A stretch of DNA of 64,000 nucleotides. Source: Micavibrio_A sp041655955 (lineage in GTDB: Bacteria; Pseudomonadota; Alphaproteobacteria; Micavibrionales; Micavibrionaceae). Each line of letters opens with the position of its first letter. Within the stretch, counting starts at the first letter, position 1. The DNA is taken from NCBI GenBank assembly GCA_041655955.1, contig JBBAEN010000001.1, positions 1 through 64,000 of the forward strand. Reading direction: 5' to 3'. The notes below the pieces were generated by a model. The model saw only the letters and a list, made by a program, of their open reading frames with translations. It searched no databases and was not told where the DNA came from. This document shows positions 24,618-31,823 of this stretch, piece by piece. Both the position numbers and the translations under genes were made by a program.

Positions 24618-24690
24618 GCGCCTACTATAGCAAGATTGGCGCCTTGATGCAATAAAACTGCATTTCTATGCGCTGCCCCGTATGAAAATA

Positions 24691-25629
24691 TCAAAAAGAG
24701 GGAATGAATTCCTTGAATTTCGCCGTCCATTCCATGGGGGGCGTTTGCGGCGTGACCGCTTCCGGCCCCAAATCCACGGAAGTCTGGAAAGAAGAAATGG
24801 AATCGAGAAGATTGTCCGCGCCAAGTTGCGGCATTTCAGGCTCTTGCCCTGCCGCGCGCTGTTTGATTTCTTCCTGAAGGTCGGCGTCGATATCTTCCGG
24901 CGCCAGCTCGCCGCGTTCGACCCGCGCGATGACGTCTTCCTTGCGGGCGATTTGCGTATCGAGAATCTCTATTTCCTTCGCGTAATTTATATTAACGCGT
25001 TTCCCGCCGGCATAGCCGACTTCTTCCTGCGCGAAATAGGCGCTACAGCCCTTGATGCTGGTTTCAAAGGCTTCTTTCTCTTCCGTGGTGCGGACGAGAT
25101 ATTTTCCTTCCGGATCCTCGCTGGGGTCGATGCGCTTGCCGTCCTTGACGTGGAGCATTTGCTCCGGTGAAACTTCAAGGTGATGCTGGTGCATGTTTTT
25201 CCATGTCTTGTCGAAATCCAGACTCTTGGAAAGATAGTCGACGACTTGCTGCCCCGAAAACCGGAACGGTTCCGCGGTGAGTGCGGCGCGCACATAGGCG
25301 GCATCCTTATATTTCTTCTTGGCGCTGTCCTCGCTGTCTTCGCCTTCATAGAGGGAAGAGGAGGCGTTGAAACGCGCGGCATAAATATTGGGGTTTTCGA
25401 GATAATTGCCGCTCATCTGCTGCCACAATTCGTCATTCATGTCGGCATGGGTGGGGCCTGTGCTGATGACAGGCTCGTCCGCATCCGCGGCGGCGTGCGT
25501 GGAAGCGGCGTTAAAGATATTGGGGAAGGATGAGGGCGGCGGCTGCCGCAGGGCGGACAGGCCGCCATTGCCCAGGCCGCTTTGTGCGTACCCGTCATTC
25601 TCTGGCATGTCTTTGTGCTTTTCAATCAT
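24691..25629 (-). CDS. Hypothetical soluble protein
   Basis: No family recognised. About 312 residues from ATG 25629 (MIEKHKDMPENDGYAQSGLG). The first 70 residues are low-complexity and probably disordered; the middle is mixed and charged, and a long acidic helix (YAKEIEILDTQIARKEDVIA) precedes a Gln/Pro-rich tail ending FKEFIPSF. No signal or membrane helix. It is inserted between mdh and sucC on the minus strand. Confidence 0.65.
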   Translation of the reverse strand: MIEKHKDMPENDGYAQSGLGNGGLSALRQPPPSSFPNIFNAASTHAAADADEPVISTGPTHADMNDELWQQMSGNYLENPNIYAARFNASSSLYEGEDSEDSAKKKYKDAAYVRAALTAEPFRFSGQQVVDYLSKSLDFDKTWKNMHQHHLEVSPEQMLHVKDGKRIDPSEDPEGKYLVRTTEEKEAFETSIKGCSAYFAQEEVGYAGGKRVNINYAKEIEILDTQIARKEDVIARVERGELAPEDIDADLQEEIKQRAAGQEPEMPQLGADNLLDSISSFQTSVDLGPEAVTPQTPPMEWTAKFKEFIPSF

Positions 25630-25677
25630 CACACCAAAATTTTACCATTCAGGTGTTAAGAAATGCAAATTTCGGCC

Positions 25678-25683
25678 TATAAT
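25678..25683 (+). promoter_or_regulatory. -10 box upstream of sucC
   Basis: An exact TATAAT at 25678-25683, about 110 nt before sucC; the matching -35 is poor. It lies between the divergent hypothetical gene and sucC, the expected place for a promoter. Confidence 0.35.
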
Positions 25684-25793
25684 CCGGCCCGCGCCGCAAA
25701 ATAGGGGTTTGCGCGGGTTCGGGCAGGATGCTAGAAATGGGCGTGACGGGGGATCTTCCCTTAAAAATTCCAAGAAAACAAAGGCTTAACATT

Positions 25794-26999
25794 ATGAATA
25801 TCCATGAATATCAGGCAAAAGAGCTTCTGGCGAAATACGGCGTTGCGGTTCCAAAGGGAATTCCTGCCATGAGCGTCGAGGAAGCCGTCAAGGCGGCTGG
25901 CGAGCTGCCCGGCCCGCTTTATGTCGTCAAGGCCCAGATTCATGCAGGCGGCCGCGGTGCCGGAAAATTCAAGAACAACCCCGAAGGCAAGGGCGGCGTC
26001 CGCCTGTGCAAGAGCGCGGACGAGGTTAAGGCCGCCGCCGAAGCCATGCTGAATGAAACGCTCGTCACCATCCAGACCGGCCCCGAAGGCAAGCTGGTGC
26101 AGCGCCTTTATGTCACGGACGGCGTTGACATTAAAAAGGAATATTATTGCTCCGTCGTGCTTGACCGCGCGACAAGCCGCGTGACCTTCATGACCTCCAC
26201 CGAAGGCGGGATGGATATCGAAGAGGTCGCGCACAAGCACCCCGAGAAAATTACGAAAGTGGCAATCGATCCTGCCGCCGGTTTTCAAGGGCATCACGGG
26301 CGCACGCTGGCCTTCGGCCTCGGCCTCGAAGGCGACGCGCTGAAATCGGCGCAAAAATTCTTCGCGGCGCTTTACAAGGCGTTCACGGAACTGGATTGCT
26401 CCATCGTTGAAATCAACCCGCTCATCGTGACGGACAAGAACGAGATTCTGGCGCTCGATGCGAAAATGAATTTTGATGAAAACGCCCTCTATCGTCAAAA
26501 GGCGGTTGCTGAAATGCGCGATGAAACCGAAGAGGACCCGAACGAGAAGCTCGCCAAGGACTGGGAACTTTCCTATGTCCGCATGGACGGCAATATCGGC
26601 TGTATGGTCAATGGCGCGGGGCTTGCCATGGCGACGATGGACATTATCAAGCTTTATGGCGGTGAGCCTGCAAACTTTCTCGATGTCGGCGGCGGAGCGA
26701 CGACCGAGCGCGTGACCGCGGCCTTTAAGATTATCTTGTCCGACGAGGCCGTGAAGGGCGTTCTCGTCAACATCTTCGGCGGCATCATGAAATGCGATAT
26801 TATCGCGAACGGCATTGTGGCCGCCGCGAAGGAAGTATCGCTTTCCGTACCGCTCGTCGTTCGCCTTGAAGGCACGAACGTGAAGGAAGGAAAAGAGATC
26901 CTGAATAATTCCGGCCTGCCGATCATTGCGGCGGACAATCTTGACGACGCCGCGAAAAAAGTGGTTGAAGCCACGGAAAAAGCGCAAAAAGCCGCGTAG
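25794..26999 (+). CDS. sucC: Succinyl-CoA synthetase beta subunit (ADP-forming)
   Basis: ATP-grasp subunit of succinyl-CoA synthetase, which couples succinyl-CoA cleavage to ATP synthesis with SucD. The 401 residues begin MNIHEYQAKELLAKYGVAVP and show AQIHAGGRGAGKFK, GPEGKLVQRLYV, VEINPLIVT with the metal-binding residues, and NIFGGIMKCDIIANGI. The true start is ATG 25794; the longer frame to 25728 adds 22 residues absent in the family. Followed by its own terminator and separated from sucD by an opposite-strand gene, which is unusual. Confidence 0.97.
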   Translation: MNIHEYQAKELLAKYGVAVPKGIPAMSVEEAVKAAGELPGPLYVVKAQIHAGGRGAGKFKNNPEGKGGVRLCKSADEVKAAAEAMLNETLVTIQTGPEGKLVQRLYVTDGVDIKKEYYCSVVLDRATSRVTFMTSTEGGMDIEEVAHKHPEKITKVAIDPAAGFQGHHGRTLAFGLGLEGDALKSAQKFFAALYKAFTELDCSIVEINPLIVTDKNEILALDAKMNFDENALYRQKAVAEMRDETEEDPNEKLAKDWELSYVRMDGNIGCMVNGAGLAMATMDIIKLYGGEPANFLDVGGGATTERVTAAFKIILSDEAVKGVLVNIFGGIMKCDIIANGIVAAAKEVSLSVPLVVRLEGTNVKEGKEILNNSGLPIIAADNLDDAAKKVVEATEKAQKAA

Positions 27000-27036
27000 T
27001 TTTTCGCGCGCAAAATTCGCCCGCAAAAATTGAAAG

Positions 27037-27063
27037 CGCCCCGTCATCATGCGGGGCGTTTTT
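27037..27063 (+). terminator. Terminator between convergent sucC and the transglycosylase-like gene
   Basis: Stem CGCCCCG/CGGGGCG, 8-nt loop, then five T on the plus strand. On the minus strand an A/T-rich tract also follows the stem, so it probably serves both convergent genes. Confidence 0.85.
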
Positions 27064-27090
27064 CTTTATCCATCCGGAAGGGGGGGGTGG

Positions 27091-28233
27091 TTATCCTGCC
27101 CGCCATTCGGGAAGGAAGCTTGCGGAGATTTCCGGCTTTTTGATTTCCGGCGTCCCGGCGCTGCTGCTGATTCCGACGGACGGAGCCTGCCAGTTTTTGA
27201 TGTTACCGAATTTGATCTTGCCGAGCCCGCGTTCCGCCGCGATGTAATTCAGCATGTTTTCAAAGCTGCGCGCATTGCCTTTCCTGTCAAAGAACATATG
27301 ACGGTTGAACCGGACGGCCTTATGTTTTGCGCCTGCCGCATACATGGAATAGGCGGGGGCATCCGGGTCTTTTTCGTATGTTTTCCAAAGATTGGCGGCG
27401 CCTGTACCGCCTTGCCAATGCACCGTATAGCCATGAAGGCTCGTGAGGTCTGAGCCGATAAGCTGTTCCAGGTTTTTGAAATATTTGTCGTTATATTCCG
27501 CCGTGACGAAGATCGCCTTCATGGGGTTGTTGAGGACGCTTTCCAAAAGCTTGTCTTCATCCACGCCATCGCCGACGCGGAAGCGCAAATATTTCTTCCC
27601 GTCTTTTGCGATTTCTGTATAACGCTCGACCATCGCCGATTCAGGAATATGCGGGTATTTTCCGCTCTTACGCATGTCATAAAGAATTTCAAGCGCCGTT
27701 GACGGTATTATTTGCGAAAAGCCGCGCGCTTTCGTGTCGGGGTTCATCCTGTCTATGTGGAATCCGTTTTCCGCGAAGGCGGTGCGCATCCAGTATTGAT
27801 AAGGGTAGGGGGTCATGACATCGGCGACGACGAAGGCTTTGTTCAGTTCGTCGGGGATTGCGACGCCCTTGAAAGATTTTTCCACACCGTTCGCCAGAAA
27901 ATCGACCGTCTTCATATAGTCGCTGAATTTTGCGAATTTCAACGTGACGCCGCTGCCCATATCCAGATCGCAGCGGTGAATGCGCGTGCGGCAGTTAAAT
28001 TCCTTGGCGACGGGCGTTGCGTTCATGCCGATCATCGGCGTTACCTTATCGTTCATATCGAGGATGCCGACCATGGTCATGGTGTCATCGCTCATCATGG
28101 CCATGCCGTAACCGAGTGCCGCCGCCGCAACGGGCGGAATCGCCGCGCCAAGCAGACCGCGCCGGACATATTGCCCGAATGTTTCACTGTGGCGGCGCTT
28201 GGCCGTGTCTGTTTGCTTTGCCGGTTTTGCCAT
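27091..28233 (-). CDS. Lytic-transglycosylase-like membrane-anchored protein
   Basis: The 380 residues begin with a basic stretch and one hydrophobic segment (LLGAAIPPVAAAALGYGMAM) that probably anchors the protein with its body in the periplasm. The middle resembles the lysozyme-like SLT fold: FAENGFHIDRMNPDTKARGF, with a candidate catalytic glutamate, followed by SQIIPSTALEILYD (compare GLMQIMPxTA), and later HWQGGTGAANLWK. I call it a peptidoglycan-cleaving enzyme with moderate confidence; the pattern is degenerate and the GLMQ motif reads GFSQ. An AAGGGGGAAG lies before the ATG. Inserted between sucC and sucD on the opposite strand. Confidence 0.6.
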   Translation of the reverse strand: MAKPAKQTDTAKRRHSETFGQYVRRGLLGAAIPPVAAAALGYGMAMMSDDTMTMVGILDMNDKVTPMIGMNATPVAKEFNCRTRIHRCDLDMGSGVTLKFAKFSDYMKTVDFLANGVEKSFKGVAIPDELNKAFVVADVMTPYPYQYWMRTAFAENGFHIDRMNPDTKARGFSQIIPSTALEILYDMRKSGKYPHIPESAMVERYTEIAKDGKKYLRFRVGDGVDEDKLLESVLNNPMKAIFVTAEYNDKYFKNLEQLIGSDLTSLHGYTVHWQGGTGAANLWKTYEKDPDAPAYSMYAAGAKHKAVRFNRHMFFDRKGNARSFENMLNYIAAERGLGKIKFGNIKNWQAPSVGISSSAGTPEIKKPEISASFLPEWRAG

Positions 28234-28314
28234 GCTTCCCCCTTAACAGCCTCATAATTATATGAAAAATATTAAGAAAGCCTGAAAAAAGAACCGTGCC
28301 AAGGGGGCAAATTC

Positions 28315-28342
28315 TTGATTTCACCGCCCAGCCCTTTATAAA
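28315..28342 (+). promoter_or_regulatory. Promoter candidate for sucD
   Basis: TTGATT (28315-28320) and TATAAA (28337-28342) with 16-nt spacing, predicting a start near 28349 and a 45-nt leader. It supports separate transcription of sucD from sucC. Confidence 0.5.
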
Positions 28343-28393
28343 GAGGGTAGTTTTAAACCGTTCTTAATAATTCCAGCGAAAGAAGATACGAAC

Positions 28394-29269
28394 ATGGCCG
28401 TTTTGGTAGGCAAGGACACGAAGGTGATTTGTCAGGGTTTTACGGGTACGCAAGGCACGTTCCACAGTGAACAGGCAATCGCATACGGCACGAAAATGGT
28501 CGGCGGCGTGACGCCGGGCAAGGGCGGCTCCACCCATCTCGGCCTGCCTGTGTTCGACACGGTTCTGGACGCGAAGAAAAAGACGGGCGCGAACGCCACC
28601 GTCATCTATGTGCCGCCCCCATTCGCGGCGGACGCCATTCTCGAAGCGATTGACGCGGAACTCGAACTCGCCGTCTGCATCACCGAAGGGATTCCGGTTC
28701 TGGACATGGTAAAGGTCAAGCGCGCGCTGACGGGTTCCAAAACGCGCCTTATCGGCCCGAACTGCCCCGGCGTCATCACGCCGGGCGAATGCAAGATCGG
28801 CATCATGCCGGGCCATATCCACAAACGCGGCAAGGTCGGGATCGTTTCGCGCTCAGGCACGCTGACCTATGAAGCGGTCGCGCAAACGGGCGCGGCGGGG
28901 CTGGGCCAGACGACCTGCATCGGCATCGGCGGCGACCCCGTGAACGGTACGAACTTTATCGACTGTCTTGAGCTGTTCATGGACGACCCCGAAACCGAAG
29001 CCATCCTGATGATCGGCGAAATCGGCGGCACGGCGGAAATCGAGGCCGCGCAATGGTACAAGGATCTGAAAACCAAAAAACCGATCGCGGGCTTTATCGC
29101 AGGCGCCACGGCGCCCCCCGGAAAACGCATGGGCCATGCCGGCGCGATTATCTCCGGCGGGGATGATACGGCGGCGGCGAAAATGGACGCGATGCGCGCG
29201 GCGGGCTTTGCCGTATCCGAATCCCCGGCGGGCCTTGGCGATGCGGTTCTTAAGGCCATGGCTGCCTAA
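28394..29269 (+). CDS. sucD: Succinyl-CoA synthetase alpha subunit
   Basis: CoA-binding subunit carrying the phosphohistidine intermediate. The 291 residues contain KVICQGFTGTQGTFHSEQAI, GVTPGKGGSTHLGLPVF, GPNCPGVITPGECKIGIMPG, SRSGTLTYE, GIGGDPVNGT and, near the end, GHAGAIISGG with the phosphorylated histidine. Canonical length. dedA starts 3 nt after its stop, so they are co-transcribed. Confidence 0.97.
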   Translation: MAVLVGKDTKVICQGFTGTQGTFHSEQAIAYGTKMVGGVTPGKGGSTHLGLPVFDTVLDAKKKTGANATVIYVPPPFAADAILEAIDAELELAVCITEGIPVLDMVKVKRALTGSKTRLIGPNCPGVITPGECKIGIMPGHIHKRGKVGIVSRSGTLTYEAVAQTGAAGLGQTTCIGIGGDPVNGTNFIDCLELFMDDPETEAILMIGEIGGTAEIEAAQWYKDLKTKKPIAGFIAGATAPPGKRMGHAGAIISGGDDTAAAKMDAMRAAGFAVSESPAGLGDAVLKAMAA

Positions 29270-29272
29270 CGC

Positions 29273-29884
29273 ATGTTTGAAGCCGCGATCCAGTGGATTG
29301 TCGAGATCGTTAAATGGATGGGCTATCCCGGCGTGTTCGTGATGAGTGCGCTGGAAAGCACCTTCCTGCCGATCCCGTCCGAAGTCACGCTGATCCCCGC
29401 CGGCTACCTCATCCATCAGGGTGTGTGGAACGGGCCGCTCGTATTCTTCCTTGCCGTTGCGGGGACGCTTGCGGGGTCGCTCGCCAATTATGCGATCGCC
29501 TATTATTGCGGGCGCTATGTTCTGGTGCATTATGGCCGCTATTTCTTTATGAACGAGGAAAAGCTCCTGAAGATGGAGGGCTATTTCGTCCGCCACGGAT
29601 CGCTTTCAATCTTCCTCGGGCGGCTTGTAATGGGCGTGCGCCATTTCATTTCCTTTCCGGCGGGGCTTGCCAAAATGGACTTGAAAAAATTTTGTATGTT
29701 CACATCTGCGGGCGGCGCGATTTGGACGCTTATTCTTTTATCGCTCGGCTATATGATCGGCGATAACAAGGAACTGGTCATGGCGGTGATGCCTGTTTTG
29801 AAAATAGGGTTCGTCGCGGCCGTTGCCACTGTTGGAGCATATTGCTGGCTCCGGCATAGAAAGAAAAAAGCAGCTTCGATATAG
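29273..29884 (+). CDS. DedA family membrane protein
   Basis: DedA/SNARE-associated (VTT-domain) inner-membrane protein; members act as lipid or undecaprenyl-phosphate flippases or affect proton-motive-force tolerance. The 203 residues contain ALESTFLPIPSEVTLIPAGY with the conserved E/P/E positions, LAGTL-type helices, GRYFFMNEEKLLKMEGYFVRHG and FLGRLVMGVRHFISFPAGLA with the key arginines. Four to five hydrophobic helices; basic C-terminus. It directly follows sucD, in the place sucA usually takes. Confidence 0.9.
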   Translation: MFEAAIQWIVEIVKWMGYPGVFVMSALESTFLPIPSEVTLIPAGYLIHQGVWNGPLVFFLAVAGTLAGSLANYAIAYYCGRYVLVHYGRYFFMNEEKLLKMEGYFVRHGSLSIFLGRLVMGVRHFISFPAGLAKMDLKKFCMFTSAGGAIWTLILLSLGYMIGDNKELVMAVMPVLKIGFVAAVATVGAYCWLRHRKKKAASI

Positions 29885-29929
29885 TTCGATATAAAGACGC
29901 ATACTGCGCTTACAGCTTATAGATCTGGC

Positions 29930-30351
29930 TTACGACGGGGGCGGCTTATTGCCCGCCATGTTCTGGATGACGGCATAAATCAGCCTGTTACGGAATCCGT
30001 CCACAACCAGCTCTCTGCGCAGGATCTGGGCCATAGCGCCGTCTTTGTCGTGAGCGGAGATAGGGACAACCCCGGATCCGTACGGCTTGGCCCGAAGCGG
30101 TCGTCGCGGTTTTCGTCCCGGCGGGCGCGGTAGCGGCGCAGTTCGTTGCGATAAGGGATGGCTCTGTGCCCGATGCGGGGCAGGGATAATAGCCGTTCGC
30201 GGCGCGGAAGGCTTCGATAGCGGTGACCGCGGCGGTGATGTTGTCCTTGGCGGCGATAACCATCTATCTTTTGATATGCAGGGAATAGGCGGTCATGATG
30301 GAAGCTGCCAGAAGGTCGACGATCATCAATACAATCGACAGTTCGATCAAT
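29930..30351 (-). pseudogene. Decayed partial copy of the prepilin-like gene
   Basis: Reading right to left, the segment begins inside the pilin helix (SLIELSIVLMIVDLLAAS) with no start codon because an in-frame TGA precedes it. A TAG interrupts after AYSLHIKR where the intact gene has KRQQIV, then AAKDNITAAVTAIEAFRAAN continues. A single extra C near 30074, compared with the intact gene, shifts the frame after GQAVRI. In the next frame VVPISAHDKDGAMAQILRRE follows and ends after VIQNMAGNKPPPS at 29930. Loss of start, one nonsense codon, one frameshift and C-terminal truncation versus the 372-residue neighbour define it as a pseudogene. Confidence 0.85.
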
Positions 30352-30404
30352 GAATATCAGTTTCTTTTAGGTTTACAGCGCATAGATCCCATCTTTCTGC
30401 CTAT

Positions 30405-30425
30405 AACTCATTAAAGAGTTTTTTA
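30405..30425 (+). terminator. Weak A/T hairpin with T run
   Basis: AACTC/GAGTT stem, 6-nt loop and a T-rich run on the plus strand. It could stop transcripts that run from sucD-dedA through the antisense pseudogene. Low stability. Confidence 0.3.
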
Positions 30426-30476
30426 TTATGATGGCACGCAGCTTTGAAATGACGGTCTATTTCATCAAGCTGGCTA

Positions 30477-31595
30477 TTATAAATCCTTATATACGTTTTT
30501 AAACAAATTGCAGTGGGTAGTATGTATGCGATGGTCGCATGTCCCATCAAAGTTAAGCAGCAATCCGCCCCCATCGTTTAATAAAACTCCATGCTCCCCG
30601 GCTCCCGCATCTGTGCAGGCCCATAGGGTGCTTACGGTGACATAAGGGTTTTCATTGACTTGATTGCCCTCTGTTGCCCCATGCAGAGTCCGTTCATATC
30701 CTTGAGATATAATCCCGCGGGGCTTGCCGTTCAGACAGACCAGTTTACAATATGCTGTAAAAATACCCGCAGAGTGGGGGCTGCATTTATGGGTGAGGCT
30801 TCCCCAGGGATTCCTGAATTCTACGGTGGAATGATAAAATTCTACAGAGCCGTTGATCCCCGCAACCGGCGATGCCGAGGGGTTCGCTTTCGTTCCGACA
30901 AAATCATCGAAGTTGCTGTTATTTCCAGTAAAGCTTCTGGCCCCTGCGCCGCTATCGGCGAAGACTGCGTCGTCATTGCAGTTCTCACCGTCGGTGGCGG
31001 CCATATTGCAAGGGGCGCGCAGGGCGCCGTTTGCCGTGTAGGCTCCGGCCCCGTCCGGCCCGTGGCTGAAGATGATAAAGCGGGCGGTTTCATTGAATGG
31101 TTCGCCGGACATATTATTAGAGTTTTTAATGATGATGGAACCGTTTCCGGCGCTGTTATAGGCCTCGGGCGTTGTCGCCATTGTTTCGATGACGGCATAG
31201 GCGAGGCGGTTCCTGAACCCGTCCACGACCTGTTCCCCGCGCAGGATTTGGGTCATGTTGCCGTCCTTGTTACGGGCGGAGATAGGGACGACCCCGATCC
31301 GTACGGTCTGGCCCGAAGCGGTCGTAGCGGTTTTTGTTCCGGCGGGGGCAGCCGCGGCGCAGTTTGTTGCGATAAGGGATGGCTCCGTGCCCGATGCGGG
31401 GCAGGGATAATAGCCGTTCGCGGCGCGGAAGGCTTCGACGGCTTCGATTGCGGCGGTCAGATTGTCCTTTGTCGTGACGATTTGCTGGCGTTTTAGATGC
31501 AGGGAATAAGCGCTGATAATACCCGCCATCAAAAGCCCGATAATCACCAGGACGACCGATAATTCGATAAGGCTGAAGCCTTTCTCATTATGCAT
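30477..31595 (-). CDS. Prepilin-type N-terminal methylation protein
   Basis: The 372 residues start MHNEKGFSLIELSVVLVIIG, a type IV prepilin/pseudopilin leader: a short basic peptide, the G|F processing site for prepilin peptidase and the glutamate at +5, followed by the hydrophobic spine helix. The exported domain is large and cysteine-containing (CPASGTEPSLIATNCAA, CKLVCLNG, CDHRIHTTHC), so disulfides are likely. No other pilus or secretion genes are adjacent. A decayed partial copy lies directly downstream. Inserted between dedA and sucA on the opposite strand. Minor pilin or surface protein; substrate unknown. Confidence 0.85.
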   Translation of the reverse strand: MHNEKGFSLIELSVVLVIIGLLMAGIISAYSLHLKRQQIVTTKDNLTAAIEAVEAFRAANGYYPCPASGTEPSLIATNCAAAAPAGTKTATTASGQTVRIGVVPISARNKDGNMTQILRGEQVVDGFRNRLAYAVIETMATTPEAYNSAGNGSIIIKNSNNMSGEPFNETARFIIFSHGPDGAGAYTANGALRAPCNMAATDGENCNDDAVFADSGAGARSFTGNNSNFDDFVGTKANPSASPVAGINGSVEFYHSTVEFRNPWGSLTHKCSPHSAGIFTAYCKLVCLNGKPRGIISQGYERTLHGATEGNQVNENPYVTVSTLWACTDAGAGEHGVLLNDGGGLLLNFDGTCDHRIHTTHCNLFKNVYKDL

Positions 31596-31754
31596 ATTAT
31601 CCTTCTCCGTTTTCTTGCCCTACGCAAGCATAGCGAAAAAAAGGTAATTTGTTATGAATAAAAGAACTTTTTGCAGCTTTGGGGGTGAAATACTGTGTCT
31701 CTTGCAAAAAATGCGGGTGTGATTAAAAGGTTATGGCTTCCTCTTTTGCCCCGG

Positions 31755-31773
31755 CGGGCTTAAGCTAAGCCCG
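31755..31773. repeat. Perfect inverted repeat upstream of sucA
   Basis: Arms CGGGCTTA/TAAGCCCG around AGC. No T run follows, so it is not an obvious terminator. It lies 50-70 nt before sucA and could be an operator or leader hairpin. A second hairpin, CCGCC/GGCGG at 31798-31812, ends 11 nt before the sucA ATG. Confidence 0.5.
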
Positions 31774-31823
31774 TAACAACCCTCTACCCCGATGGAGCCG
31801 CCGCAAAGGCGGTAGTAGCAAAT

